Assembly (NCBI GenBank): GCA_027858955.1
Contig: JAQIBR010000134.1
Span: 1-42,013 of the forward strand
Length of the DNA: 42,013 bases
From: Bacteroidales bacterium
GTDB taxonomy: Bacteria; Bacteroidota; Bacteroidia; Bacteroidales; UBA12170
Direction of reading: 5' to 3'
Part shown: positions 8,733 through 16,409 of the stretch, in pieces
Layout of the letters: the number at the start of each line of letters is the position of its first letter
How positions within the stretch are numbered: the stretch's first letter is position 1
Translations under genes and position numbers: made by a program
Notes under the pieces: generated by a model
Database searches by the model: none
Told to the model about the DNA's origin: nothing
Seen by the model: the letters and a program-made list of their open reading frames with translations, nothing else

Positions 8733-8799
8733 TATAGAATGCTATATTAATATATTTAAATAGCTGTATAACAAATAGATAAACATTTATAATAAATAC

Positions 8800-8814
8800 T
8801 GGCACGTATATTGA
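8800..8814 (+). promoter_or_regulatory. sigma-54-like -24/-12 promoter, lipoprotein 3
   Basis: TGGCAC, five bases (GTATA), TTGA. The -24 half is a perfect match to the sigma-54 consensus; the -12 half has GA rather than GC. Transcription would start near 8825, about 30 bases before the ATG at 8856. Confidence 0.55.
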
Positions 8815-8855
8815 TAAACATAAACGAAATACACTCAGAAACTAAAATTATTATT

Positions 8856-10310
8856 ATGAAAAAGTTATTTTATTTATTCTTAATTGTTGGTTTAGCAGCT
8901 GCAAGCTGTAACAAACCTGCAGATCTTCCACTAGTGCAAGATGTGATTTTTAAAGCAAATGCTACAAGCTTAGGTTTTAAAAGCACTGTTGATTGCGATA
9001 ACCCGATTGCTCAATATGCTTTAATAGAAATTGAAGACTCCGAAGGCACAATTACTGAACACACTGTTGAAGTATTCTATTTAGATGATACTATGTATAC
9101 CAATACTCTAAAATTAAGTGTAGGTACTCATACAGTTCTTTCATTTACATTAAAAAATGATGATGGAACTCTTAATGATGACACGGACGATGTAAATGTA
9201 TTTGCAACTCCTATGAAGGGTGCAGAATTTTCAGAATTCGTTCAAGAAGGTTTACCTATTGAATTTAATACTGCTGCCTTCTTAAAAAATGAAGTAGATA
9301 TTGATGTTCTTTGTTATAAAGCAACAGACTTTACTTCCTTTGGTTTTTCTTGGTTCCAAGTTGATAGGATTACAGTACGTGAGTTCAACTTCTTTGGTGA
9401 TTTCTGTACAAAATACTACAAACAGTATGAAGCTAATGCTATCTATAATTTGCAAAATCCCGGTAGTGGCTTAAGTCATGATATGATAGCAATCTTTAAA
9501 GTCGAAGTATTTGCAAATGGCAGTTTAGTTGCAACTTATGATAATGAAGATAGCTCTTTAAGTGGAGCTCCTCTTAAAGTACAATATCCTGATTATGTTG
9601 ATTATGTTGATAATTTTGATTTTGTATTATCTATCTTAGTAAAAGATGGTACTGGGTTTAGCTACAAAGAATTTCACACCTGGAGTACTGTTGATGACGG
9701 CGACTTGCCAAACATTGGTGCTGATGGCGTTTTAGACTTTGTATTAGGAGCTTGTGTTCCTGATGCTGATTTAGTATTAGCTCCTTATATGAATCTTCCC
9801 TTAAGTGCTACTTTAACAACAGGAGGAAGTATTCCTGGTTCTCAAAATACATATTTTGATGTTGCTTTATCAGGAATAGCCAGTGGATATGATATCCAAA
9901 ATGGAGTATATGGAGTTTTTTGTGCTGACTTAACAGAGACAATTTCTTTAAATACTGAATATGATATGAATGTTTTTTCTTCATTGTATCCTAGTTCAAT
10001 TCCAGGTGCATTTGCAACCCAAGTAGATGCTCTAGATAATATTAACTGGTTAGGAAACAATTTGTATCGTTATGTTGGACATGATTGGAAGGATATTCAG
10101 AATGCGGTTTGGATGTTAATTGGACAAACTAATACTGGACAAATAGCTTCTCCTTCTTCAACAGCAAATGCTATGGCCAATGATGCTAATTTATACGGTG
10201 ATGGTTTCTTGCCCTTAGTTGGTGGCTATGCAGCAGTATTGTTTATTGACCCTGCGGCTGATGAAACAAATCGTGTATTACAATTGCTATTCACACTCGT
10301 AGATCCTTAA
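8856..10310 (+). CDS. lipoprotein with thioester-like C-terminal domain, member 3
   Basis: A 484-residue lipoprotein, closely similar to the gene at 7054 along its whole length. The ATG at 8856 gives the same signal peptide as the paralogues (MKKLFYLF..., lipobox AAASC, Cys18). A TTG further upstream at 8811 would fall inside the promoter and is rejected. The thioester-like motifs are VFCAD (Cys356), INWLGNN and IQNAVW (Gln415); conservation of both in two diverged copies supports their importance. Unlike member 2 it has its own upstream regulatory block and sigma-54-like promoter, and two terminators behind it. Acidic composition is high throughout. Function unknown; surface adhesion is a hypothesis. 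Confidence 0.85.
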   Translation: MKKLFYLFLIVGLAAASCNKPADLPLVQDVIFKANATSLGFKSTVDCDNPIAQYALIEIEDSEGTITEHTVEVFYLDDTMYTNTLKLSVGTHTVLSFTLKNDDGTLNDDTDDVNVFATPMKGAEFSEFVQEGLPIEFNTAAFLKNEVDIDVLCYKATDFTSFGFSWFQVDRITVREFNFFGDFCTKYYKQYEANAIYNLQNPGSGLSHDMIAIFKVEVFANGSLVATYDNEDSSLSGAPLKVQYPDYVDYVDNFDFVLSILVKDGTGFSYKEFHTWSTVDDGDLPNIGADGVLDFVLGACVPDADLVLAPYMNLPLSATLTTGGSIPGSQNTYFDVALSGIASGYDIQNGVYGVFCADLTETISLNTEYDMNVFSSLYPSSIPGAFATQVDALDNINWLGNNLYRYVGHDWKDIQNAVWMLIGQTNTGQIASPSSTANAMANDANLYGDGFLPLVGGYAAVLFIDPAADETNRVLQLLFTLVDP

Positions 10311-10323
10311 TATACTAATATAA

Positions 10324-10399
10324 AATTCCCGCTGCTTATCTCTTGAAAATCAGAAGGACTGCTTTAAAGGATACCTTAGGGTGCAGCGGGGATTTTTTT
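10324..10399 (+). terminator. long hairpin with T-run after lipoprotein 3
   Basis: Arms 10324-10335 and 10383-10394 pair over 12 bp (GC-rich CCCGCTGC core, one G-T pair) around a 47-base loop. The loop contains a small AAGG-ATA-CCTT hairpin. Seven T follow (10393-10399). It works on paper as a terminator, but the long structured loop is unusual and could also be a stable 3' RNA. Confidence 0.6.
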
Positions 10400-10421
10400 A
10401 AACAAATTGACCCTATATTTT

Positions 10422-10453
10422 ATAATTACTTGTACTACTAATAATTACTTGTA
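10422..10453 (+). repeat. direct repeat with 19-base period
   Basis: ataattacttgta occurs at 10422-10434 and 10441-10453, with a period of 19 bases. It lies between the two terminators behind lipoprotein 3. Confidence 0.6.
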
Positions 10454-10462
10454 TGACTCGGA

Positions 10463-10489
10463 GAGAGGTGGCTTTTGCCTCCTCTTTTT
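10463..10489 (+). terminator. second terminator after lipoprotein 3
   Basis: GAGAGGTGGC / GCCTCCTCTT (outermost pair G-T, one internal T-T mismatch) with a TTTT loop, followed by T-rich sequence. On the opposite strand there is no T-run, so it serves the plus strand, ahead of the convergent DUF2062 gene. Confidence 0.7.
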
Positions 10490-10510
10490 CTTTTACTCAA
10501 ATATTTAGTA

Positions 10511-11011
10511 TTAGGAATTTCTTTCTTTTTTGAAAAGCAATAACAAAAAATAGCTGATTAATCCAATAATAATTCCTGATATTATTGCAAAAATTATGGC
10601 ACCAAAATAGTATTGAACTAAATCGTTTTGAATATTCTTAAAATCAAATTGCTTATCATAAGCAATGTTAACGGATTGATTAAGAAGTAATCCGCCAATA
10701 ATGAAACTAATATAAAGAAATACAGGAATTACAGGAGGTATGCTGATGTTTACTGCTATAATCACAATAGCTTTATTCAATCGAAAAAAAATTGCTAAAA
10801 AAATTGCAGCTAAAGTCTGAAAACCCCAAATCGGGAAAATGCTCATAAATATACCAAAACCAATAGAAGCTGCTATTTTTAGATTGCTGTCTTGTGCATG
10901 TAAAATTTGTTCCCGAAAAATCTTTTTTAGTTCCCCACTTTTTATTCTTCTATATAAATCACGCGGCTTTTGGTGCAAAGTAGTTATGTAGAGTCTAAAG
11001 CTTTTGAACAT
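10511..11011 (-). CDS. DUF2062 family membrane protein
   Basis: A 166-residue inner-membrane protein. After a basic N-terminal segment (about residues 1-45) comes the DUF2062 core: IGFGIFMSIFPIWGFQT and FRLNKAIVIIAVNIS..PP, with about three hydrophobic segments (about 48-75, 85-108, 135-160). DUF2062 proteins often occur alone or fused to glycosyltransferases; no biochemical role is established. It lies 89 bases after the rhomboid gene on the same strand and may be co-transcribed. It converges with lipoprotein 3. Confidence 0.85.
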   Translation of the reverse strand: MFKSFRLYITTLHQKPRDLYRRIKSGELKKIFREQILHAQDSNLKIAASIGFGIFMSIFPIWGFQTLAAIFLAIFFRLNKAIVIIAVNISIPPVIPVFLYISFIIGGLLLNQSVNIAYDKQFDFKNIQNDLVQYYFGAIIFAIISGIIIGLISYFLLLLFKKERNS

Positions 11012-11100
11012 TTATTCCTTATGTATTAAACTGTAAAGTAAAGATGTTTTTTTGGGGAATATCAATGCTTTAAAGAATAGTATATTAACAAGATTTACAT

Positions 11101-11841
11101 TTATCGTCTTCTAAAATATGTTGGGCGAGCATTTTCATCGAGCATATTTTTGTCGGCTGTGCTATCAGTATTCCAATATTCTTTATCTTCTTCATCTTCA
11201 TCTTCTTCTTCTTCATCTTCTTCTTCATCATCTTCATCCCAGTTGTATATTTTTGGTTTAGGCCCTTGATTACGGTAATTAACTGCCATCAATATACCTG
11301 CAATAAAACCAAACAAATGGCCTTCCCAGCTAATATTTTGCTCAGGGAAAAATTCTGGAAAAAACCCCCAAACCATACTTCCATATAAAAAAGTGATAAC
11401 AAGTGAAACTGTCATTAAAGTCGTACTGCGCTTAAAAATACCGCTAAAGAATAAGAATGCTGCAAAGCCATAAACCAAACCACTGGCTCCAATATGTATT
11501 GCTTCTCGTCCTCCAATCCATAGCCATAGTCCGCTTAATATATATATCCACAAAATAACTTTCCAGGCAATTTCTTTGTAGAAATAAAAGATAAAACCTC
11601 CTAAAACCAATATTGGACCTGTATTAGATAATAAATGAGCAAAATCGGAATGAAGAAGTGGCATACTTAAAATTGCCGGCAAATGAATAAAGCTGCGAGG
11701 TAGAATTCCCGCAGATGTCAATGGAAAATGAAAAATTAGCTCAATAGCCTTTATCAGCCATATAATTATCACAAAAACAAATGGATAAAAGAAAGCGATT
11801 AAAAGTGCGTTTCTTTCTTTATTTTTTTCAGTTGGAATCAT
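11101..11841 (-). CDS. rhomboid family intramembrane serine protease
   Basis: A 246-residue multi-spanning protease that cuts membrane proteins within or near the bilayer. The catalytic Ser is in HIGASGLVYG (Ser120) and the catalytic His in WEGHLFGFIAG (His175). The HSDFAHLLSNT segment (His64, His69, Asn73) matches the conserved loop that helps form the oxyanion site. Six or so membrane helices span residues 15-187. After the last helix is a hydrophilic tail with about 20 Asp/Glu in residues 200-222, then a basic end (FRRR). The tail is cytoplasmic by topology inference and its role is unknown. A perfect TAnnTTTG element lies only four bases before the ATG, so a very short leader is possible. 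Confidence 0.93.
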   Translation of the reverse strand: MIPTEKNKERNALLIAFFYPFVFVIIIWLIKAIELIFHFPLTSAGILPRSFIHLPAILSMPLLHSDFAHLLSNTGPILVLGGFIFYFYKEIAWKVILWIYILSGLWLWIGGREAIHIGASGLVYGFAAFLFFSGIFKRSTTLMTVSLVITFLYGSMVWGFFPEFFPEQNISWEGHLFGFIAGILMAVNYRNQGPKPKIYNWDEDDEEEDEEEEDEDEEDKEYWNTDSTADKNMLDENARPTYFRRR

Positions 11842-11895
11842 TTATCAAAAATAAAATGAAGCAATCTAAAAAGGTGTAATTAACCTAATTATTTG

Positions 11896-12013
11896 CTTTG
11901 TGACCTTTGTGTGAACTTTGTGATCCTTTGTGGTTCAGCTATTTATGTTTTGCCACTCCTGAAGGGATGCCTTTGGCAAAAGCTGCACTAAGGTGGCACG
12001 AAGGTACACAAAG
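11896..12013. repeat. inverted CTTTGTG array around a TTTTGCCA hairpin
   Basis: Four CTTTGTG units start at 11896, 11905, 11916 and 11926. On the other side three complementary units (CACTAAG, CACGAAG, CACAAAG) start at 11986, 11997 and 12007. Spacing is 9-11 bases, one helix turn. Between them TTTTGCCA (11948-11955) and TGGCAAAA (11974-11981) form an 8-bp inverted repeat. The block fills most of the spacer between the rhomboid and sigma factor genes. It resembles CTTTGTG-rich interspersed repeats I have seen in Bacteroidota intergenic regions; function unknown. Confidence 0.75.
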
Positions 12014-12036
12014 GACTTTTTAGACAGCCTCTTTTC

Positions 12037-12900
12037 TTAACCTAAATATACTTGCAGTAATTTACTTCTAGAAGAATGCTTCAGTCGCCTGATGGCTTTT
12101 TCTTTAATCTGCCGAACTCTTTCACGTGTCAAGTCAAACTTATCTCCAATCTCATCTAATGTAAGTCCGTGGTTTAATCCAATGCCATAGTAAAGATTAA
12201 TCACATCGCGTTCTTTTTCTGTAAGAGTGGCCAAGGATCGCTTTATTTCAGCCATTAAAGACTCGTGCATTAATGAATCGTCAGTTTTTGAAGCATCATC
12301 GGAAGTAATAAAGTCAACCATTGTTGTATCATCATCAGGAGAAATAGGAGCATCAATAGACACAGAACGATTTGATATTCGCATTGCTGCATCCACTTTA
12401 AATTGAGGTGTTTCCAGATTATCGGCAACTTCTTCCATAAAAGGTGCGCGATTAAGTTCTTGTTCTAATTTAGAGATGGTTTTTTTAATTTTATTTATGG
12501 AACCAACTTGATTCAATGGCAAGCGAACAATTCTTGACTGTTCAGCTAAAGCTTGTAAAATTCCTTGACGAATCCACCAAACAGCATAAGAAATAAATTT
12601 AAAGCCACGAGTTTCGTCAAAACGACTTGCAGCTTTAATCAAACCTACATTTCCTTCGTTAATCAAATCTGGTAAGCTAAGTCCTTGGTTTTGATATTGT
12701 TTGGCAACAGAAACTACAAATCGCAAATTAGCTTTTACCAATTTGTCCAATGCTACTCTGTCTCCTTCTCTTATAAGTTGGGCTAATCTTACTTCCTCAT
12801 CTGCACCAATAAGACTTTCGCGCCCAATATCGGTTAAGTATTTGTCGAGTGATGCATTCTCCCTATTGGTAATGGATTTATTTATTTTTAATTGTCTCAT
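12037..12900 (-). CDS. rpoD: RNA polymerase primary sigma factor (sigma-70/RpoD, Bacteroidota type)
   Basis: A 287-residue housekeeping sigma factor. It has region 1.2 ([10 protein letters not shown]), region 2 with [33 protein letters not shown] and [13 protein letters not shown] for -10 binding and DNA melting, region 3, and region 4 ending in [29 protein letters not shown] for -35-type contact. Region 1.1 is absent and the protein is much shorter than E. coli RpoD, as is normal for the Bacteroidota primary sigma. This factor should read the TTTG / TAnnTTTG promoters in the window, including its own at 12957-12988. It stands alone between the CTTTGTG repeat and the helicase gene. Confidence 0.97.
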   Translation of the reverse strand: MRQLKINKSITNRENASLDKYLTDIGRESLIGADEEVRLAQLIREGDRVALDKLVKANLRFVVSVAKQYQNQGLSLPDLINEGNVGLIKAASRFDETRGFKFISYAVWWIRQGILQALAEQSRIVRLPLNQVGSINKIKKTISKLEQELNRAPFMEEVADNLETPQFKVDAAMRISNRSVSIDAPISPDDDTTMVDFITSDDASKTDDSLMHESLMAEIKRSLATLTEKERDVINLYYGIGLNHGLTLDEIGDKFDLTRERVRQIKEKAIRRLKHSSRSKLLQVYLG

Positions 12901-12956
12901 TTATCTTCAAAAGTATTAACTACCTAAATATCAGATTATTCTGTTCCAGATTTTAG

Positions 12957-12988
12957 CAAAAATACAATATTAAAACGAGACTTCCAAA
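12957..12988 (-). promoter_or_regulatory. housekeeping promoter of rpoD
   Basis: On the minus strand TTTG (12988-12985), 20 bases, TATTTTTG (12964-12957): a full consensus match. The leader would be about 50 bases. A second perfect -7 element, TACTTTTG (12915-12908), lies close to the ATG but lacks a clear -33 partner. Confidence 0.75.
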
Positions 12989-13063
12989 AATATATTATAT
13001 CGTAAGCTGTTAAAAATTACTAAATTAATTCTAAAGCCTTTATTTAGACCGCTTAAAAACAAG

Positions 13064-14281
13064 CTATTTTTTGGGTGGTTTTTTTTTAAATTTAGAGAAT
13101 TTTTTAGGCTTACCACTATCTTTATATTTAGAGGTTTTAAATTCAGGGCCAGTTTCAAAACCCTCAGGTAATGGAATTTTAAATATTTCTTTTTCTATAA
13201 GTTTCTCAATTTTTTTAAATCGAAAAACATCATCTTGATTGATTAGAGATATTGCTAAGCCCTCACGTTCAGCTCTAGCTGTTCTACCAACTCGATGAAC
13301 ATAGTCTTCAGCTTCTGCCGGTATATCGAAATTTATAATTAAATCGATATCATCAATATCAATTCCTCGTGAAACAATATCGGTTGCTATAAGAACCTTT
13401 TGCTTCCCATTTCTAAAATCTAGTAAAATTTGTTCACGCTCATTTTGCTCGAATCCTGAGTGAATACCTTTTGCTTTAATTTTCTTAGCCTGTAAACGTT
13501 TTACAATTTCATTAACGGTTATCTTTTTACTGCTAAAAATGATGAGTTTGTTATCCACTTTGTTCTCCAATAATTTTTCGAGTAGATCAATTTTTTGATT
13601 TTCGTGCACAAGGTATGCAGCCTGCACAATTTTTTCAGCAGGTTTTGCTATTGCTATGCTCACTTCTTTTGGATCGGTAAGTATTTTCCTAGCTAATATC
13701 TTGATTTTAGGATTCATAGTAGCCGAAAACATCATATTTTGCCTTTTTTCTGGGAGCTTATTTATGATACTTGTTATATCAGGTAAAAAGCCCATATCCA
13801 GCATTTTATCTGCTTCATCCAAAATAAAATACTCTAAACTTTTTAGATCAACATATCCTAAATTTAGATGACTGATTAATCGACCCGGAGTTGCAACAAT
13901 AAAATCGGCGCCTTGGGTTAATGCTTTCTTTTCGTAATCCCACCCACTACCATCGCCACCACCATAAATAGCTATAGAGCTTAAATTAGCGTAGTAAGCA
14001 AATCCTTGTAATTGCTGTTCAATTTGTTGAGCTAACTCACGAGTTGGAGCTATAATCATTGCTTTTACGCCGGTAGCTTTGCGTTGAGATAAAATTTGAT
14101 TGATAATAGGAACGAGAAAAGCAGCTGTTTTACCGGTGCCAGTCTGAGCAAACGCCATCAAGTCATGACCTTCCATAATAATAGGAATGCCTTGTTCCTG
14201 CACAGGAGTTGGCTCATCGAAACCCATTTCATAAAGAGCATCGGCTAAATCAGGTAATAAATCAAAATCGTCAAAAGTCAC
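13064..14281 (-). CDS. DEAD-box ATP-dependent RNA helicase (RhlE-like)
   Basis: A 405-residue RNA helicase. All core motifs are present: Q motif near residues 22-28 (EPTPVQ), AQTGTGKT (45-52), PTRELAQQ (79-86), TPGR (131-134), DEAD (155-158), SAT (186-188), and in the second domain ATDIVSRGIDI and HRVGRTAR. A Lys-rich tail (about residues 380-405) is the usual RNA-binding extension. It is probably involved in ribosome assembly or RNA turnover. Its ATG lies 10 bases after the stop of the M49 peptidase gene on the same strand, so the two are probably one operon. RhlE subgroup assignment is by general similarity only. Confidence 0.95.
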   Translation of the reverse strand: MTFDDFDLLPDLADALYEMGFDEPTPVQEQGIPIIMEGHDLMAFAQTGTGKTAAFLVPIINQILSQRKATGVKAMIIAPTRELAQQIEQQLQGFAYYANLSSIAIYGGGDGSGWDYEKKALTQGADFIVATPGRLISHLNLGYVDLKSLEYFILDEADKMLDMGFLPDITSIINKLPEKRQNMMFSATMNPKIKILARKILTDPKEVSIAIAKPAEKIVQAAYLVHENQKIDLLEKLLENKVDNKLIIFSSKKITVNEIVKRLQAKKIKAKGIHSGFEQNEREQILLDFRNGKQKVLIATDIVSRGIDIDDIDLIINFDIPAEAEDYVHRVGRTARAEREGLAISLINQDDVFRFKKIEKLIEKEIFKIPLPEGFETGPEFKTSKYKDSGKPKKFSKFKKKPPKK

Positions 14282-14291
14282 ATTTATAAAT

Positions 14292-16250
14292 TTAAATTAA
14301 GCTTGAATAATATTGTGAATAGGAGAGCATCTGTTCGGTAAAATTATTAGGATATGTAATATTTATATCAACCATTTTATGATCTTCAAATATAGGAGTA
14401 TATTCCGGATTAATAAACCCGGAATGAGGTGCGATACTGAGTTTTTTCCAGCGTTCCAAAACTTCTTTATGTAATTCAGTGTCAACCTTTACGCCAAAGT
14501 TTTCGACCAAATGTTTAGCAGCTTTATAATCACCTGTTGATTTTATGCGTTGTACTTCTTTCAAAAGATTTCCAAACAACAGTCTCAATTTATCATAATC
14601 GTGAATAACAAAATAGGTATTGCCATTTCTTTTCACTCGTTCAATCACATTTTCGCTTTTACCTTGATCGAAAACCCAATTAGCAATCAATTGCCGATTG
14701 CGCATATGCGATTCCTCAATATCTTTTCCGAGTTCTACACGCACTAATTGTGTTAATAATGATGAACGGATAAAGGAATTATATTCACAAATACCTGTTT
14801 TCTCGTCTGGCATTAAACCTAATTCAATAAGTTTTTGATCAGTAGCATAATAAAGAGCAACTAAATCAGCTCTGGCTTCTTCAATAGTTGAAGCATAGTT
14901 TTTCAAGGATTCGTTAGGTTCTGAAACACCTTTTTCCAACTTTCCCGAGCCGTGACCTATTATTTCATGCAAATCAACGTGGAGCTTAGACGCATTATTT
15001 CCGAATAGTCTGTCAAGCTTTATTTCTTCTTTTGAATAGGCAAATTCTTCCAATACACCGCTATCTTTCGAAGCCAATTGATATGCATCTATAATATTGC
15101 TAATAGAAACCGATTTGGATCCATGTTCAGCTCTAATCCAGTCAGCATTTGGTAAATTAACACCAATTGGTGTTGATGGTGAGCAATCTCCTGCTTCCAT
15201 CACAGCAAAAATAGCTTTAGCTGTTACACCCTTGATTTTTTCTTTTTTATGTTTTGGAGAAGTAAATGAATTCTGTTCAAACCAATCTGCATTCTTGCTT
15301 ATAGTTTCGGCTCTTTTAGTAGATTCTTCATCTCGAATTGAAACTATTGCTTCATATGTTGCCTTTCTTCCTAAAGGATCTCCGTAGGTTTCGATAAAAC
15401 CATGAATAATATCCACAGTAGATAAAGTATCCTTAAGCCACAAAAGACAATAATCATCAAATTCTTTAAGATCACCACTTTTATAGAAATCGATTAATTT
15501 TTGAAGTGCTTGTTGTTGTGCTTTATTTTCTGTGAAACGAACTGCTTTTTCAAGCCAAAAAATCATTTTACTAATAGTAGAAGAATAATGACCGCCAAGT
15601 TTATAGGTCAATTCTTTTATTTGTCCATTTTCCTTTATTAGTTTAGAGTTTAAACCAAGGGAAATTGGTTTTCCCGAATCAGGAACATTCTGATTTATAT
15701 AAAATTCTTCAGCATCTTTTTGGCTTATATTCTCATAAAAATTACAGGCCGAATTAAATACTAAATCGCTTTCTGTATTCAAGCTTAATCTTTTGGCATC
15801 TATGGTAGGATTGAAAATCAGATGTGTAAATTCTTCAATAAAATCATTTATTGATTCGGTTCCAAATAATTTAAAACCAGATATATCTGAGTTTTTAAGT
15901 AATGATTTAAATTCGTTGATTGTACAATCAGGAAAAAATTTATCCATTGAATAATGATGATGAATTCCGTTTGAGAACCAAAACCGTTTAATATAAATTA
16001 AAAATTGTTTATAAGGTTCATCTTCACGTTTTCCCTTATATGTTTTGAGAACGTTTTCGAGATTATATCTTATAAGCAAATTATACTTATAATTTTGATC
16101 GTAAATAATATCGCGCCCCCAAAGAGCAGCCTGTGAAAAAAAATAAATTAAACGTTTTTTTTCAAAACTCAGATTTTCAAATCCCGGAACTTTGTAACGT
16201 AATATACGGATATCAGCAAATTGCTCAGTAAGTATTTTGAAATCAGTCAT
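14292..16250 (-). CDS. M49 family dipeptidyl peptidase III-like metallopeptidase
   Basis: A 652-residue zinc peptidase that removes dipeptides from the N-terminus of short peptides. The diagnostic M49 motif HExxxH is seen as HEIIGH (His428, Glu429, His433), and the third zinc ligand motif EEARAD lies at 457-462 (Glu458 as ligand by analogy with human DPP III). No signal peptide is visible, so it should be cytosolic, helping to recycle peptides. Length is in the family range (about 650-730). First gene of a likely two-gene unit with the helicase; a TACCTTTG element lies 66-73 bases upstream. Confidence 0.92.
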   Translation of the reverse strand: MTDFKILTEQFADIRILRYKVPGFENLSFEKKRLIYFFSQAALWGRDIIYDQNYKYNLLIRYNLENVLKTYKGKREDEPYKQFLIYIKRFWFSNGIHHHYSMDKFFPDCTINEFKSLLKNSDISGFKLFGTESINDFIEEFTHLIFNPTIDAKRLSLNTESDLVFNSACNFYENISQKDAEEFYINQNVPDSGKPISLGLNSKLIKENGQIKELTYKLGGHYSSTISKMIFWLEKAVRFTENKAQQQALQKLIDFYKSGDLKEFDDYCLLWLKDTLSTVDIIHGFIETYGDPLGRKATYEAIVSIRDEESTKRAETISKNADWFEQNSFTSPKHKKEKIKGVTAKAIFAVMEAGDCSPSTPIGVNLPNADWIRAEHGSKSVSISNIIDAYQLASKDSGVLEEFAYSKEEIKLDRLFGNNASKLHVDLHEIIGHGSGKLEKGVSEPNESLKNYASTIEEARADLVALYYATDQKLIELGLMPDEKTGICEYNSFIRSSLLTQLVRVELGKDIEESHMRNRQLIANWVFDQGKSENVIERVKRNGNTYFVIHDYDKLRLLFGNLLKEVQRIKSTGDYKAAKHLVENFGVKVDTELHKEVLERWKKLSIAPHSGFINPEYTPIFEDHKMVDINITYPNNFTEQMLSYSQYYSSLI

Positions 16251-16315
16251 TATAAAATGGGAGCTAGAAAATTTTCACAAAAAAGCTGGAAAATAAGGGT
16301 TAGGATTTAAAGCGT

Positions 16316-16323
16316 CAAAGGTA
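16316..16323 (-). promoter_or_regulatory. -7 element for peptidase-helicase unit
   Basis: TACCTTTG on the minus strand matches TAnnTTTG. No clear TTTG was found 17-23 bases upstream, so support is partial. It lies in the spacer shared with the divergent glycan operon. Confidence 0.45.
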
Positions 16324-16384
16324 CGAAAATCTTAAGGATTTGAATTTTTAAAATTGGACAAAGGAATAAATCCATCGAATTTGC

Positions 16385-16392
16385 TAAATTTG
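16385..16392 (+). promoter_or_regulatory. -7 element for first glycan operon
   Basis: TAAATTTG on the plus strand matches TAnnTTTG, 17 bases before the ATG at 16410. The nearest TTG is 27 bases upstream, too far for the usual spacing, so support is partial. Confidence 0.4.
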
Positions 16393-16409
16393 ACAAGAAA
16401 ATATTAAAG

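Noticed and set aside
8811-8855. TTG start extending lipoprotein 3 by 15 residues
   Set aside because: It overlaps the -12 part of the sigma-54-like promoter and spoils the signal peptide; the ATG at 8856 matches both paralogues.
4692-10310. Type IX secretion substrates
   Set aside because: No C-terminal sorting domain is visible; the N-terminal lipobox explains export.
11974-12000. Additional sigma-54 site (TGGCA... near 11974 and 11994)
   Set aside because: GG-to-GC spacing is wrong and no gene start follows.
12970-13158. Short minus-strand reading frame overlapping the 3' end of the helicase gene
   Set aside because: Overlaps the helicase in another frame and has low-complexity composition; no sign of a real gene.
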